64,000 nucleotides of DNA, from the NCBI RefSeq assembly GCF_016019935.1, contig NZ_JAECMT010000004.1, forward strand, positions 372,833 through 436,832. The letters run 5' to 3'. Below the pieces are notes generated by a model. The model was not told the DNA's origin and did no database searches. It was given only the letters and a program-made list of their open reading frames with translations. The position numbers and the translations under genes are program-made. Numbering within the stretch: position 1 is the stretch's first letter; the number at the start of each line of letters is the position of its first letter. Below are positions 50,279-60,427 of the stretch, one piece after another. The DNA is from Paenibacillus sp. GSMTC-2017 (lineage in GTDB: Bacteria; Bacillota; Bacilli; Paenibacillales; Paenibacillaceae).

Positions 50279-51172
50279 ATGATTAATTTGGAGCTGTATC
50301 GTATCTTCTATTTTGCCGCTCAAGCAGGGAGCATCTCCAAAGCCGCTCAGCAATTGCATATCACACAGCCAAGTGCAAGTTTGGCTATTAAGCAATTGGA
50401 GGAATCAATGAGCACAGTTCTCTTTAAGCGGACAACACGAGGTGTATCGCTCACGAATGAAGGAGAGACGCTTTTTGCTTATGTAGAGCAAGCCTATGAA
50501 CTATTAATGTCTGGCGAAAGTAAGATGAGCGATGTCGCGAGTCTAAACGGCGGGGAAGTCAGAATTGCATCTTATACATCGGTCATTCGCAATGTGCTTT
50601 TGCCCTATGTGAAATCTTTTCATCAACAATATCCCACTATCAAAATAAATATATTAGACCACTCAACAGCACCCTGCCTCAAGCTATTGAAGGAAGGTAA
50701 AATCGACTTCTGTGTCGTGAGGCTTCCTATTCATGATGAAACCTTGCAGTCGACCAAATTGTTGTCGATCCAAGATCGTTTTGTCGTGGGAGAAAAGTAC
50801 AAGCATCTTGCGGATGGACCTGGTGTTTCACTACGGGAGTTAGCCCATTATCCGCATATCCTTTTCCCTCCTCATATGCCCTCACGTAAAGCGCTGGACC
50901 ATTTTTTGGCTTCCCATGGGCTAGTTATACAGCCTGCATTCGAAATCGGAACCCTTCAGTTATTGACAGGGTTCGCTGAAGCGGGATTGGGCGTTGCTTA
51001 TGTTATAAGGGAATTTGTCCAGAGAGAGATTTCAGAAGGGGCATTGTTCGAGGTGAAGGTGAAAGAAGAAATTCCACCGATTGATTTAGGTATTGTGCAA
51101 GTGAAGCAGTTGCCTCTATCCGTAGCAGCAGAACAGTTTATTGAATTGATGTTGAAGGTTGGGGAGAAATAA
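50279..51172 (+). CDS. LysR-family transcriptional regulator
   Basis: A 297-residue protein: winged helix in residues 1-60 (LYRIFYFAAQAGSISKAAQQ then LHITQPSASLAIKQLEESMS) and a substrate-binding domain from about residue 90 (GGEVRIASYTSVIRNVLLPY). AGGAG precedes the ATG. Divergent from the ABC exporter operon. It ends 5 bp before the hybrid kinase gene at 51178, so it may be co-transcribed with it. Confidence 0.88.
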   Translation: MINLELYRIFYFAAQAGSISKAAQQLHITQPSASLAIKQLEESMSTVLFKRTTRGVSLTNEGETLFAYVEQAYELLMSGESKMSDVASLNGGEVRIASYTSVIRNVLLPYVKSFHQQYPTIKINILDHSTAPCLKLLKEGKIDFCVVRLPIHDETLQSTKLLSIQDRFVVGEKYKHLADGPGVSLRELAHYPHILFPPHMPSRKALDHFLASHGLVIQPAFEIGTLQLLTGFAEAGLGVAYVIREFVQREISEGALFEVKVKEEIPPIDLGIVQVKQLPLSVAAEQFIELMLKVGEK

Positions 51173-51177
51173 GCAGT

Positions 51178-54100
51178 ATGACAAAAAGAAAAATTACGTT
51201 AATTTTCGTTATATTCATGTTCGTTTTGACGGGTATTCGGTTAGTGTGGTTACAACTACAACATTCACCTGCACACGCAAACGCAGTGAATGGTCAATTG
51301 GATTTGCGAAGCTGGGATTGGGCGCAGTCTCCAAGGCTGACATTAAACGGAGAATGGGTGTTCCACCCGTATCAGCTTATAGAGCCAAAAGCTAACGTGG
51401 CCTTAGAAGCGGGTGACGCTGTGTTCAACAGTAAACTAATAAAGCTCCCATCTGACTGGAAGGGCGAATTGAGCGAGGATAACAACTCGGCATATGGCTA
51501 TGCTTCTTATCACCTCCGTATTGCAGTCGAGCCGAATAAAGAGCGATTGTACAAAGTCCGAATTCCTGCAATTCCGGCTGCTTCCTCATTATTTATAAAC
51601 GGTGAGTTGCTCGCTAGGTCAGGCCAGCCTGCGGAGAGTGCTGAGCATTATGAGACGGGCAATGTGCCTTATTCAGCTACATTCTCAAGCAAGGATGGAG
51701 TCGTTGATATCGTCATTCATGTTGCTAATTATGATGATCGCATTATGAGTGGAATTATGCAGCCTGTTAAATTGGGTACGAAAGAAGCAATGGATATTTC
51801 TTATTTTATTTCCGCAGGGGCACAACTCGCGGTTTGTTTGCTTTTGTTTATGCACTTTATTTACGCGGTTATTCTCTATTTCATTGGCGCTAGACAGAGA
51901 GCATTTATCTCCTTTTCTTTAATGATCCTTAGTGCCATCATTACTATTCTTATAGATGACGAACGCATTTTATCCGATTGGTTTTCTGTTAACTACGAAT
52001 GGACGTGGAAGCTGTATTACCTCTCTTTTTTAGGTGTTGCAGTTTTTGTTCTTCACTATACGATTAATCTACTCGAAAAAGTTGCTTTGCGTCGTTTTGT
52101 ACGCTGGTATACGGTCATCTGTGCGATCTACGCATTGGTTGTCCTATTGCTGCCAGCTAGAATACTGGGCTATTTTGAATTGTTGCACGCATTGCTCGTC
52201 ATTTTGCCGTTCTTCATTGTTCCGATCTTGTCGGTACTAGCGATTAGAAAAGGAAATAGCGATATGATCTTTATTTTGCTTGGGGTATCGGCTATAACTG
52301 TCAATGTCATATGGGGTGTCATCAAAAATAGTGGTGTCATTGAAAGTGGATATTACCCAATTGATACTACGGCTGCATTCGTGTGTTTTGCATTGTATTG
52401 GTTCAAACGTTACTTCCGCTCTTCGGATGTGACCGCCAAACTGACGGAACGGCTTAAGGCAGAAGACAAGCGCAAGGATGAGTTTCTCGTTAATACGTCA
52501 CATGAGCTCCGCAATCCGCTCCACGGAATGTTAAGTATTGCACAATCTGTTATGGAAAGTGGAACACGTTATGATGAAGAAGGGAACCAGGCTCGAATGA
52601 AGCTCCTTGTATTAGTTGGGAAGCGCATGTCGTATATGCTGAACGATCTAATGGATCTCACCAGGTTCAAAGAAAATCGTATTAGACTGCAACAAACTAG
52701 TGTACAGCTCCAAACGGTAAGTGCAGGAGTGCTTGATATGTTGCGTTATATGACTGAGGGGAAGCCGATTCGACTAATCAATCATGTTCCCGGAGATTTG
52801 CCAGCTATATTTGCGGATGAAAATAGGCTTATTCAAATATTGCTGAATCTCCTTCATAATGCCGTTAAATTTACGCGTGAAGGTGAGATTAGCATACATG
52901 CTGCGAGTAGGGACGGCGATATCCATATCTCCATTTCTGATACAGGCATAGGGATGGATGAAGAGACAATTAAAAAAATATTCGAACCTTACGAGCAAGG
53001 TGACGTCGAGATGACGGGCAGCGTTACTGGACTCGGGCTTGGTCTTGCGATCAGCAAACAGCTTGTAGACATGCATCAAGGTACACTAATTGTGCAATCT
53101 ACTATAGGTGTAGGTTCGACGTTTAGCTTCAACCTACCAATAGCAGACCACGTTTCATCGGAGCATGTTGTACGAGCAGACAACGATTCAGTTGTTCCAA
53201 TTGTACTTTCTGAGTTGCATGAGTCTTTGGGAAGTGTCGCAGCTGGATCGTTATCCTCAGAGTTAAATTCCTTTTCGAGTGAAGGAGAAGGGTTCGAGAT
53301 AGGGCCATTATCTATGGTCAGCCAAAACCGCCCGCGTATTCTTGCGATAGACGATGATCCTGTTAATTTAACAGTATTGAAGAGTATCCTCAATGAAGTA
53401 AAGTATGACATCGTGACCGCTACGAGCGGCGAAGAAGCCATCCCACTTCTTGAGTCTGGAATATGGGATCTCATTATTACAGATGTAATGATGCCTCAGA
53501 TGTCAGGATACGAAGTAACACATGCTGTAAGGGAACAGTATTCTCGTTCGGAGCTGCCGATTCTGCTTCTGACTGCTAGAAGTCGGATGGAAGATATCGA
53601 AGCGGGCTTCCGCTTCGGGGCCAATGATTATATTTCGAAGCCAGTGGATGCAATGGAGCTGCGCTCAAGGGTGCGAGCATTAACGGAGATTACGAAAGCG
53701 GCAAGGGAACAAGCAAGAATGGAAGCGGCGTGGCTTCAAGCGCAGATCGAGCCACATTTCTTATTCAATACCCTTGGTGCAATTGCTGCACTTAGTGAGA
53801 TTGATATCGATCGAATGCGCAATTTGTTAACGGTATTTGGAGATTACCTCCGAGCCAGCTTCGACTTTCATAATGCCGATCAGCTCATACCAATTACTAA
53901 GGAGTTAGAACTTGTTCGAGCTTATCTGACGATTGAAAGGGAGCGATTCGAGGAACGGGTTCGGGTCGAATGGGAAGTGGACGAAGATTCACTGCTGCTA
54001 ATTCCTCCTCTATCGATCCAACCGCTTGTAGAAAATGCAGTCAGACATGGACTGTTGCAACGTTCTAAGGGAGGAACGGTTTGGATTAGCGTCGTACATT

Positions 54101-54321
54101 TCGGAAACTATGCGAAAATATCTGTACGGGATGATGGGATCGGCATGGACGAGAAGTCGCTTAGCGGGCTGCTTACACATCGCAAATCTAATGGCAGTAA
54201 GCGCCGAGGTGTCGGAGTAGCCAACACAGACTATCGTTTGAAGCAACTATTCGGATCGGGTCTTTGTATTGAAAGTACCATTGGCGAAGGAACTACAGTT
54301 TCGTTTGTTGTAACGAAGTGA
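51178..54321 (+). CDS. Hybrid sensor kinase, DISM sensor, two intact kinase modules and receiver
   Basis: A 1047-residue paralogue of the kinase at 25442 with the same order: signal-anchor, beta-sandwich (LNGEWVFHPYQL, SLFINGELLARSG), seven helices (~215-410), HisKA plus ATPase, receiver, and LytS-type HisKA/ATPase. Here all catalytic residues are present: SHELRNPLHGM (His 442), LLHNAVKFTREG, SDTGIGMDEE, receiver Asp in DLIITDVMMPQMSG (~769), then EPHFLFNTLGAIAALS (His ~859), LVENAVRHG and RDDGIGMDEK. It has no response regulator gene beside it, so its partner is elsewhere. ATG 51178 is 11 nt after GGGGAG. Confidence 0.87.
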   Translation: MTKRKITLIFVIFMFVLTGIRLVWLQLQHSPAHANAVNGQLDLRSWDWAQSPRLTLNGEWVFHPYQLIEPKANVALEAGDAVFNSKLIKLPSDWKGELSEDNNSAYGYASYHLRIAVEPNKERLYKVRIPAIPAASSLFINGELLARSGQPAESAEHYETGNVPYSATFSSKDGVVDIVIHVANYDDRIMSGIMQPVKLGTKEAMDISYFISAGAQLAVCLLLFMHFIYAVILYFIGARQRAFISFSLMILSAIITILIDDERILSDWFSVNYEWTWKLYYLSFLGVAVFVLHYTINLLEKVALRRFVRWYTVICAIYALVVLLLPARILGYFELLHALLVILPFFIVPILSVLAIRKGNSDMIFILLGVSAITVNVIWGVIKNSGVIESGYYPIDTTAAFVCFALYWFKRYFRSSDVTAKLTERLKAEDKRKDEFLVNTSHELRNPLHGMLSIAQSVMESGTRYDEEGNQARMKLLVLVGKRMSYMLNDLMDLTRFKENRIRLQQTSVQLQTVSAGVLDMLRYMTEGKPIRLINHVPGDLPAIFADENRLIQILLNLLHNAVKFTREGEISIHAASRDGDIHISISDTGIGMDEETIKKIFEPYEQGDVEMTGSVTGLGLGLAISKQLVDMHQGTLIVQSTIGVGSTFSFNLPIADHVSSEHVVRADNDSVVPIVLSELHESLGSVAAGSLSSELNSFSSEGEGFEIGPLSMVSQNRPRILAIDDDPVNLTVLKSILNEVKYDIVTATSGEEAIPLLESGIWDLIITDVMMPQMSGYEVTHAVREQYSRSELPILLLTARSRMEDIEAGFRFGANDYISKPVDAMELRSRVRALTEITKAAREQARMEAAWLQAQIEPHFLFNTLGAIAALSEIDIDRMRNLLTVFGDYLRASFDFHNADQLIPITKELELVRAYLTIERERFEERVRVEWEVDEDSLLLIPPLSIQPLVENAVRHGLLQRSKGGTVWISVVHFGNYAKISVRDDGIGMDEKSLSGLLTHRKSNGSKRRGVGVANTDYRLKQLFGSGLCIESTIGEGTTVSFVVTK

Positions 54322-54359
54322 AGCAAGCCTACTTTAATAGGTTGAGGAATAATGGAGTT

Positions 54360-54590
54360 ATGGAGTTAATTACGATCTCGCCACCAGGGGCTACGATAGG
54401 TCATGATTATTCGTTTAATGGACAATCTGTCGTTATGAATAGAGATATTGTTCCGCTTGAGCTTGCCAATTATACGCAGCAGCAAGTATCTTTCGGCTGG
54501 CTTAGATCGGACAAACCGAATGCTTTGCTTCTGCAGCAATTTATCATTCATTTCCAAAATGACCTAAAATCTATTTATCGTATCAATTGA
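54360..54590 (+). CDS. Small protein of uncertain family
   Basis: The reading frame spans 54318-54590; ATG 54360 gives 76 residues. It begins ELITISPPGATIGHDYSFNG and ends QVSFGWLRSDKPNALLLQQF IIHFQNDLK, which faintly resembles the last strand and helix of LysR substrate-binding domains, so it could be a gene fragment. A GTG at 54318 would overlap the kinase stop. No strong ribosome site is seen for either start. Confidence 0.35.
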   Translation: MELITISPPGATIGHDYSFNGQSVVMNRDIVPLELANYTQQQVSFGWLRSDKPNALLLQQFIIHFQNDLKSIYRIN

Positions 54591-54671
54591 GACTATTGGT
54601 GATTTGTTATATGATAAGGAAGGTCTAATTGGACTGTTTTCTTAATAGATAGCGATGTGGGGGAACTAAGT

Positions 54672-55706
54672 ATGAATCCAAAAGAATTGAACTATACAAT
54701 GCCTGCTGAATGGGCGCCACATGAACGAACTTTTATTTCCTGGCCAGTACAGGATTCTATGGTATATCCAGAACATTATGAGCAAGTAACAAGCGGTTAT
54801 GCAGAGATCATTACTGCAATGTCGGAGTTTGAACCGGTAACAGTAGTAGTTAACCCGGACGACTTAGAAAAGGTTAGCGCGTTGTTCGCCAGCAACGATG
54901 CTGTTGATTGTTTGCCAATTGAACATAACGATGCATGGCTTCGTGATAACGGGCCGACGTTCCTTTTGAATGAAAATAACGAGCTTGCAGGTGTGAATTG
55001 GGGCTTTAACGCATGGGGCGGCAAATATTCCCCGTGGGATCTTGATGATGCGGTAGCTCCGCAAATCTTGAAACATGTAGGCGTCAAGCAATTCGATGCT
55101 CCACTTGTGATGGAGGGCGGTTCGATTCATTCTGATGGAGAAGGAACTTTGCTTACGACGGAAGAATGTTTGCTGAATACAAATCGTAACCCAGAGCTTA
55201 CGCGTGAGCAAATCGAAGCATATGTAAAAAGTTTCGTAAATGTTGAAGAGATCATTTGGCTCAATCGTGGACTTAGCGGAGATGAGACGGATGGACATGT
55301 CGATAACATCGCATGTTTTGCAGCACCGGGCAAAGTTATTCTTCAAGTATGCAACGATCCAGCAGATGAGAACTACGAGATTACTCAAGAGAACTTGCGC
55401 ATTTTGGAAAATGCAACTGATGCAAAAGGTCGCAAACTTGAGATTATTGCTATCGACCAACCGCCATATAGAGAGTTTGATGGTCAAAGACTAACACTTA
55501 GCTACTTGAACTTCTACTTTGTAAACGGTGGAATTATATTGCCAGTGTTCGGCGGAGCGGCTGAAGAAACAGACCGTAAAGCTGAGCAAGTTCTTAGCGC
55601 TGCATTCCCAGATCGCAAAATCCGCAAAGTAAACGGTATGGCGATTATTAGCGAAGGCGGCAACGTCCACTGCACAACACAACAGATGCCTTTGGGGCGT
55701 GTTTAA
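54672..55706 (+). CDS. aguA: Agmatine deiminase
   Basis: A 344-residue enzyme converting agmatine to N-carbamoylputrescine and ammonia. Guanidine-deiminase family motifs are complete: AEWAPHERTFISWP at the start, HNDAWLRDNGP, DETDGHVDN with catalytic His, and the nucleophilic Cys in GGNVHCTTQQMP near the C-terminus. ATG 54672 follows GGGGGAA; the frame start at 54657 is less well placed. It lies 21 bp before aguB, forming a two-gene putrescine operon. Confidence 0.95.
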   Translation: MNPKELNYTMPAEWAPHERTFISWPVQDSMVYPEHYEQVTSGYAEIITAMSEFEPVTVVVNPDDLEKVSALFASNDAVDCLPIEHNDAWLRDNGPTFLLNENNELAGVNWGFNAWGGKYSPWDLDDAVAPQILKHVGVKQFDAPLVMEGGSIHSDGEGTLLTTEECLLNTNRNPELTREQIEAYVKSFVNVEEIIWLNRGLSGDETDGHVDNIACFAAPGKVILQVCNDPADENYEITQENLRILENATDAKGRKLEIIAIDQPPYREFDGQRLTLSYLNFYFVNGGIILPVFGGAAEETDRKAEQVLSAAFPDRKIRKVNGMAIISEGGNVHCTTQQMPLGRV

Positions 55707-55727
55707 TAGAAACGGAGGTATGACAAT

Positions 55728-56612
55728 ATGACTAGAACGGTAAAGGTAGCAGCTACACAGATGAGCTGTTCCAACGATAGAGAAGACAACATTCGCAAAG
55801 CGGATGCGCTAGTACGCGAAGCAGCGAAACAAGGTGCACAAATTATTTTGCTGCAAGAGCTGTTCGAAACACCTTACTTCTGCCAAAAGGAAAAGTCGGA
55901 CTATTATGTTCACGCTTCTGAATTGGAAGAAAACGAGGCGATCAACCATTTCCGCAAAGTGGCTAAGGAATTGCAAGTTGTTCTTCCGATCAGCTTCTAC
56001 GAAAAGAAAAACAATGCCCGCTACAACTCGTTGGCTGTTATTGACGCTGATGGTACTGTACTTGGCAAATATCGCAAAAGTCATATTCCAGACGGCCCTG
56101 GGTATGAGGAGAAGTTTTATTTCAACCCAGGAGACACTGGCTTCAAAGTATGGAAGACACGTTACGCGAAGATCGGAATCGGCGTATGTTGGGATCAATG
56201 GTACCCTGAAGCAGCGCGTTGTATGGCTTTGATGGGTGCAGAAATTTTGTTCTACCCAACAGCGATTGGTTCAGAGCCGCAAGATGGTTCTATCGATTCC
56301 AAGGATCATTGGCAGACATGTATGCTTGGGCATGCAGCTTGCAATCTTGTTCCAGTTATCGCATCCAACCGTGTTGGGCTTGAATCCGATGAAGATTCCA
56401 GCATTACGTTCTATGGTTCTTCCTTCATTGCTGGTCCGCAAGGCAATAAGGTTGCGGAAGCGGGACGTGAAGAAGAAACTGTGCTAGTTGCAGAATTCGA
56501 CCTTAATGCGCTTGAGACACAACGTATTGAGTGGGGCATCTTCCGTGATCGTAGACCGGATCTATATGGCATTATCGCTTCTTATGATGGGGAGCTTCGG
56601 ATTAAAGATTAA
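55728..56612 (+). CDS. aguB: N-carbamoylputrescine amidase
   Basis: A 294-residue nitrilase-superfamily amidase that hydrolyses N-carbamoylputrescine to putrescine, CO2 and ammonia. The triad is visible: Glu in LLQELFETPYFCQ, Lys in YRKSHIPDGPGYEEKFYF and Cys in IGVCWDQWYPEAAR. The YFCQ and GPGY-E-E-K segments separate it from other nitrilases. GGAGGT precedes the ATG. With aguA it completes the route from agmatine to putrescine; the arginine decarboxylase is not in the window. Confidence 0.95.
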   Translation: MTRTVKVAATQMSCSNDREDNIRKADALVREAAKQGAQIILLQELFETPYFCQKEKSDYYVHASELEENEAINHFRKVAKELQVVLPISFYEKKNNARYNSLAVIDADGTVLGKYRKSHIPDGPGYEEKFYFNPGDTGFKVWKTRYAKIGIGVCWDQWYPEAARCMALMGAEILFYPTAIGSEPQDGSIDSKDHWQTCMLGHAACNLVPVIASNRVGLESDEDSSITFYGSSFIAGPQGNKVAEAGREEETVLVAEFDLNALETQRIEWGIFRDRRPDLYGIIASYDGELRIKD

Positions 56613-56634
56613 ATAAATTAGTTGTGTTCGAAAA

Positions 56635-56679
56635 GGGGCGTTCCCTAAGTCATAATGACTTAGGGAACGCCCCTATTTT
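56635..56679 (+). terminator. Terminator of aguAB operon
   Basis: Arms of 18 bp beginning GGGGCGTTCCCTAAGTCA with a minimal loop, then TATTTTA. Confidence 0.88.
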
Positions 56680-56795
56680 AATACAATGAGGCATTTTCAA
56701 ACGTATAAAGATCACCTATAATAAAAGGATATGAATGGTACAAGTCCAACTTATTAGTAATCATTCATAAAATTAACATTCAAAGGAGCCTAATG

Positions 56796-59150
56796 ATGAA
56801 AAAGAAGTTTTTATCTTTACTTTTGGCTATTGCAATGGTCTTATCAGTCAGCCAATCCGTGTATGCTGAAGAAACATCACCGCCAGCTACTAGAGGAGAC
56901 ATCGTTGATACTTTGTTGTCGGCTGCCGATGCTTATAACGCTGGTATTAAGAAAGAAGCTATTATACAAGGTGATACAGAAGGCGACTTAAGAGAGAATG
57001 AACCAGCGAAGAAGATTGAGGCTTTAGTTATGTTAAGCAGGGCATTCGGCAAACTTCCGGAACCTGTTGGACATGATTTGCGAATCGGAACTTTTGGCGT
57101 TAAATTCACTGACGTACCGACTTGGGCAAAAGGAGATATCGATAAATTGGCAAAAGCCGGTGTATTGACGGGTAAAGCAGACGGTACGTTAGGCGTTAAG
57201 GATACGATTACGATCACTGAGCTTCAAACGATTATCGCTAGAGTGTGGGCGCTTGAAGGTTCCCATTTAAATGACGATTTTTATGGAGCAATCAACAAAC
57301 AATGGTTAGATAAATCAACGATTGCAGCAGGAGAATTCACTTCTGACGGGTTCGCCGAGCTACAAAAACAGAATAACGATAACATAGAAAAAATGATAAA
57401 TGAATTGGCTGGTAAACAAGCGGCGAAGGGTACAAAAGAACAGAAACTTTCGGACTTTTATGCAACGGCTTTAGATACGAAAAATAGAAATGAACAAGGC
57501 ATTGAACCTATTCAAAAATATGTAACGGCAATTGATGGAGCAAAAACGCTTAACGAGCTTGTTCAAGCAGATCTTTCTATAGAGAAAGAAATAGGACTTA
57601 GCACGTTATTCCAATTTACAATTATAGGCGATGCAAAAAATAGTAGCCAAAATGCGTTGTATTACAACGGTTTAAGTACAGGCTTAGACAGAAGCAGCCT
57701 TGTACAGAAAGACGCAAAAGCGAAAGAAGCCTATATCAACTATCTGACCAAAATTCTCGTTTTGACAGGAGAAAAAGAGTCAGAAGCAAAAGCACGCGTC
57801 GAGAAGGTTTACGACATGGAGCATAACTTAGCTTCCGTGTCACTTGAACCTCATGAACAAATGGACGTCAGTAAAATCTACAACCCCTATACGATGGAAC
57901 AATTCGATGACCTTTTTAAAGATGTAGACATGAAAAAAACGTTGGAATTGATGAAAATCAACAAAGCCGATAAAGTGATTGTTATGGATTTGAAGCTAGC
58001 GCAAAAAGGTGCGGAGCTTATGACTGAAACTAATCTTGAAGTGCTTAAAGCTTACTCTAAAGTACAATTGCTTTCTTCAACTGGTAGATTGTTATCCGAC
58101 GGATTTAGAGACGCGTCAAATGAGTTTGCTACAGCATTATACGGGGTTTCAGGTGAAAAAACAGATCAGGAAATTGCAGTATCCAATACAACGAACACGA
58201 TGAGTGGATATCTGGAGCAAATGTATATTGAAAAATATTTTTCACCGGAAGCTAAAAAAGATGTTGAACAGATGGTAGAGAAATTAATTGCTACGTATGA
58301 GAAAAGAATTAAAGCGCTTGATTGGATGTCTGAAAATACAAAAACGAAAGCAATTAAAAAACTGGAAACAATGATCGTAAAAATCGGGTATCCAGATCAG
58401 TGGGATACGACTTTAGACGCCGTAGCTATCAAAACATACAACGACGGAGGTTCGCTGTTCTCCAATACCTTTGCAGTAACCAATGCCTATTTGAATAACG
58501 TGAAGGCAGAACTAGGAAAACCAGTTGATAGAACGACATGGTCGACGAGAGCATTTACTGTAAATGCATTTTACAATCCGCTTAATAACGAAATTATGTT
58601 TCCAGCAGGTATTCTACAAGCTCCTTTCTACGACGTTAGCGCTAAACCTGAACAAAATTTGGGTGCAATCGGCATGATCATTGGGCATGAGATTAGCCAT
58701 GCATTTGATAACAATGGATCAGCATTTGATGAACATGGGAATGCAACAAACTGGTGGACAGATGAGGACTTCAAGAAATTCAAAGAGAAAAACCAGAATG
58801 TAATTGATTTTTATAATGGGATTGAGATCATTCCAAATATATTAAATGATGGTCTACTTACACAGAGCGAAAATGTCGCTGATTTAGGCGGAATGGCCGC
58901 TTCACTTCAAGTTGTATCTGAACTCAGCACTCCCGATTATAAAGCGTATTTCGAAAGTAATGCGAAAACATGGAGATTTACAACTACGAAAGAAATTACA
59001 GCGTACCTAAGTACAATCGATGTACATTCGGCTAATAAAGTTCGAGCGAACCGCACAATTATGAACTTCGAACAATTCTATGAGACTTACGGAATTAAGG
59101 CCGGCGATGGTATGTATGTTGCTCCAGAGGATCGAGTTTCGATCTGGTAA
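56796..59150 (+). CDS. M13-family zinc metallopeptidase with N-terminal SLH-like region
   Basis: A 784-residue exported protein with a signal peptide ending VYAEE. Residues ~30-160 resemble S-layer homology repeats (VKFTDVPTWAKGDIDKLAKA, GVLTGKADGTLGV), which would tether it to the wall. The remainder is a neprilysin/PepO-type peptidase: VNAFYNPLNNEIMFPAGILQ, the zinc site IGHEISHAFD (HExxH) and third ligand in SENVADLGG. The usual C-terminal C-x-x-W is reduced to SIW, the end seen in bacterial members without disulfides. AAGGAG 7 nt before 56796. Probably degrades extracellular peptides. Monocistronic. Confidence 0.88.
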   Translation: MKKKFLSLLLAIAMVLSVSQSVYAEETSPPATRGDIVDTLLSAADAYNAGIKKEAIIQGDTEGDLRENEPAKKIEALVMLSRAFGKLPEPVGHDLRIGTFGVKFTDVPTWAKGDIDKLAKAGVLTGKADGTLGVKDTITITELQTIIARVWALEGSHLNDDFYGAINKQWLDKSTIAAGEFTSDGFAELQKQNNDNIEKMINELAGKQAAKGTKEQKLSDFYATALDTKNRNEQGIEPIQKYVTAIDGAKTLNELVQADLSIEKEIGLSTLFQFTIIGDAKNSSQNALYYNGLSTGLDRSSLVQKDAKAKEAYINYLTKILVLTGEKESEAKARVEKVYDMEHNLASVSLEPHEQMDVSKIYNPYTMEQFDDLFKDVDMKKTLELMKINKADKVIVMDLKLAQKGAELMTETNLEVLKAYSKVQLLSSTGRLLSDGFRDASNEFATALYGVSGEKTDQEIAVSNTTNTMSGYLEQMYIEKYFSPEAKKDVEQMVEKLIATYEKRIKALDWMSENTKTKAIKKLETMIVKIGYPDQWDTTLDAVAIKTYNDGGSLFSNTFAVTNAYLNNVKAELGKPVDRTTWSTRAFTVNAFYNPLNNEIMFPAGILQAPFYDVSAKPEQNLGAIGMIIGHEISHAFDNNGSAFDEHGNATNWWTDEDFKKFKEKNQNVIDFYNGIEIIPNILNDGLLTQSENVADLGGMAASLQVVSELSTPDYKAYFESNAKTWRFTTTKEITAYLSTIDVHSANKVRANRTIMNFEQFYETYGIKAGDGMYVAPEDRVSIW

Positions 59151-59155
59151 AATAA

Positions 59156-59207
59156 ATGGAGGTGTTCCAAAAGGTCTAAATTGACCTGAGGGACACCTCC
59201 ATTTTTC
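59156..59207 (+). terminator. Terminator after M13 gene
   Basis: Arms ATGGAGGTGT / ACACCTCCAT with inner AAGGTC / GACCT, then five T. Confidence 0.85.
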
Positions 59208-59243
59208 TGTTGTACATCTACTTCAGTTTTTGACAGTCATACG

Positions 59244-60104
59244 TCATTTCTTAATGATCGGTACCCAAATCTCTGTTTTATAGTCATCAGCCATAATGTT
59301 ACCGGCATCATAGACCTCCATATCAGGTCCACCAGAATGTTCGAATCCGGTCGCTGGGAACCATTCTTGGTATACTCGAGCGATCGTTTTTTGTAGCGTA
59401 GTTGGCACTGGTCCAATGTTCGTGAATATGGCCCATGTCAATGCCGGAATCTCACGAACGGTATACGTTGATGACGTAGTACCCGCTTTTGCTCTAGAGG
59501 CAATCATATAAGAAAATTGCTCCGTTTCAAAGTTCATATCTAAGCAAATGCCAAGCGTTTTATCATCTTCTGCCAAACTTATTAACTCGTCCACGGTTCC
59601 ATCTTGGTTAGATTGCTGCCAGAAAAGTGGAATCTCTCGTAAGTTCTCACCATTCTTGCAATGCGTCTGCAACGTCTTTCCAACAACTGTAAAAGATTCC
59701 TTTTCTTCAATACGATAATCCATTTCCTTATCCCCCTTTAATGATATCTGAAAGGAGATACGGGGAAAGGCTTTTAGACTAACGCCTTCGCTTCGAGCCT
59801 CTGATGGAGAGAGGCCATGAATTTTGCGAAACGCTTTCGAGAAGGACTCAGGAGTGTCGTAGCCATATTTCAGCGCTACGTCGATTACTTTAATTGAAGT
59901 CGATGCCAGCTCCTGCGCCGCTAATGTAAGTTTGCGCTTCCTTACATACTCAGCTACTGTAAGTCCAGTCAGCATGTGGAACATGCGCTGAAAGTGGAAA
60001 GTAGACATACATGCGATCCGACTCAACTCTTCAATGTTTAGTCGCTCCTCCATCTGTTTCTCCATATGTTCGATTGCGTTGCTTAGTCTAATTAGTGCTT
60101 CCAA
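59244..60104 (-). CDS. AraC-family regulator with GyrI-like effector domain
   Basis: A 286-residue regulator. Residues 1-105 carry two helix-turn-helix motifs of AraC type (LNIEELSRIACMSTFHFQRM and KVIDVALKYGYDTPESFSKA followed by FRKIHGLSPSEAR). Residues 125-286 are a GyrI-like/effector-binding domain (DYRIEEKESFTVVGKTLQTH, ETEIWVPI at the end), as in Rob and BmrR-like multidrug sensors. GGGAGG 8 nt before TTG 60104 is preferred to GTG 60113. Target unknown. The gap 60105-60424 holds no further gene. Confidence 0.88.
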   Translation of the reverse strand: MEALIRLSNAIEHMEKQMEERLNIEELSRIACMSTFHFQRMFHMLTGLTVAEYVRKRKLTLAAQELASTSIKVIDVALKYGYDTPESFSKAFRKIHGLSPSEARSEGVSLKAFPRISFQISLKGDKEMDYRIEEKESFTVVGKTLQTHCKNGENLREIPLFWQQSNQDGTVDELISLAEDDKTLGICLDMNFETEQFSYMIASRAKAGTTSSTYTVREIPALTWAIFTNIGPVPTTLQKTIARVYQEWFPATGFEHSGGPDMEVYDAGNIMADDYKTEIWVPIIKK

Positions 60105-60409
60105 CCGTATCACCTCCCTATGCCATTAATCGTATCATTTGCATTTTGGATGAACCTGTCATTCTGTGCTTTTATCGAACAGATTTCTTATGAGAGTTTA
60201 AAGAGAAGTTATGAGTGGGGATTTGTAATGTGTAGATATTATTCTCTTTGGAGTTTGAAAATAGTTTAGCTTGTAATGTAAAAACAAACAATCATAAAGT
60301 CATACTGTTAGTTACATAACGAGACTTTCCTATCGGGAGCTGCAAACGACATCGGAGTACGTTTCTATTGAAGCCGCAAAAGAGAAGCGTGTATTAAGAC
60401 ATTGCTACA

Positions 60410-60427
60410 TGCTATACTCAAGACATG
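60410..60427 (+). promoter_or_regulatory. Extended -10 promoter placing +1 at the HNH start codon
   Basis: TG at 60410-60411, one base, then TATACT (60413-60418). The ATG begins at 60425, seven bases after the -10 box, where transcription should start. No -35 hexamer and no Shine-Dalgarno are evident. Confidence 0.5.

Noticed and set aside
54864..55487. 207-residue ORF antisense to aguA
   Set aside because: It mirrors a highly conserved gene, lacks a ribosome site and has no recognisable domain.
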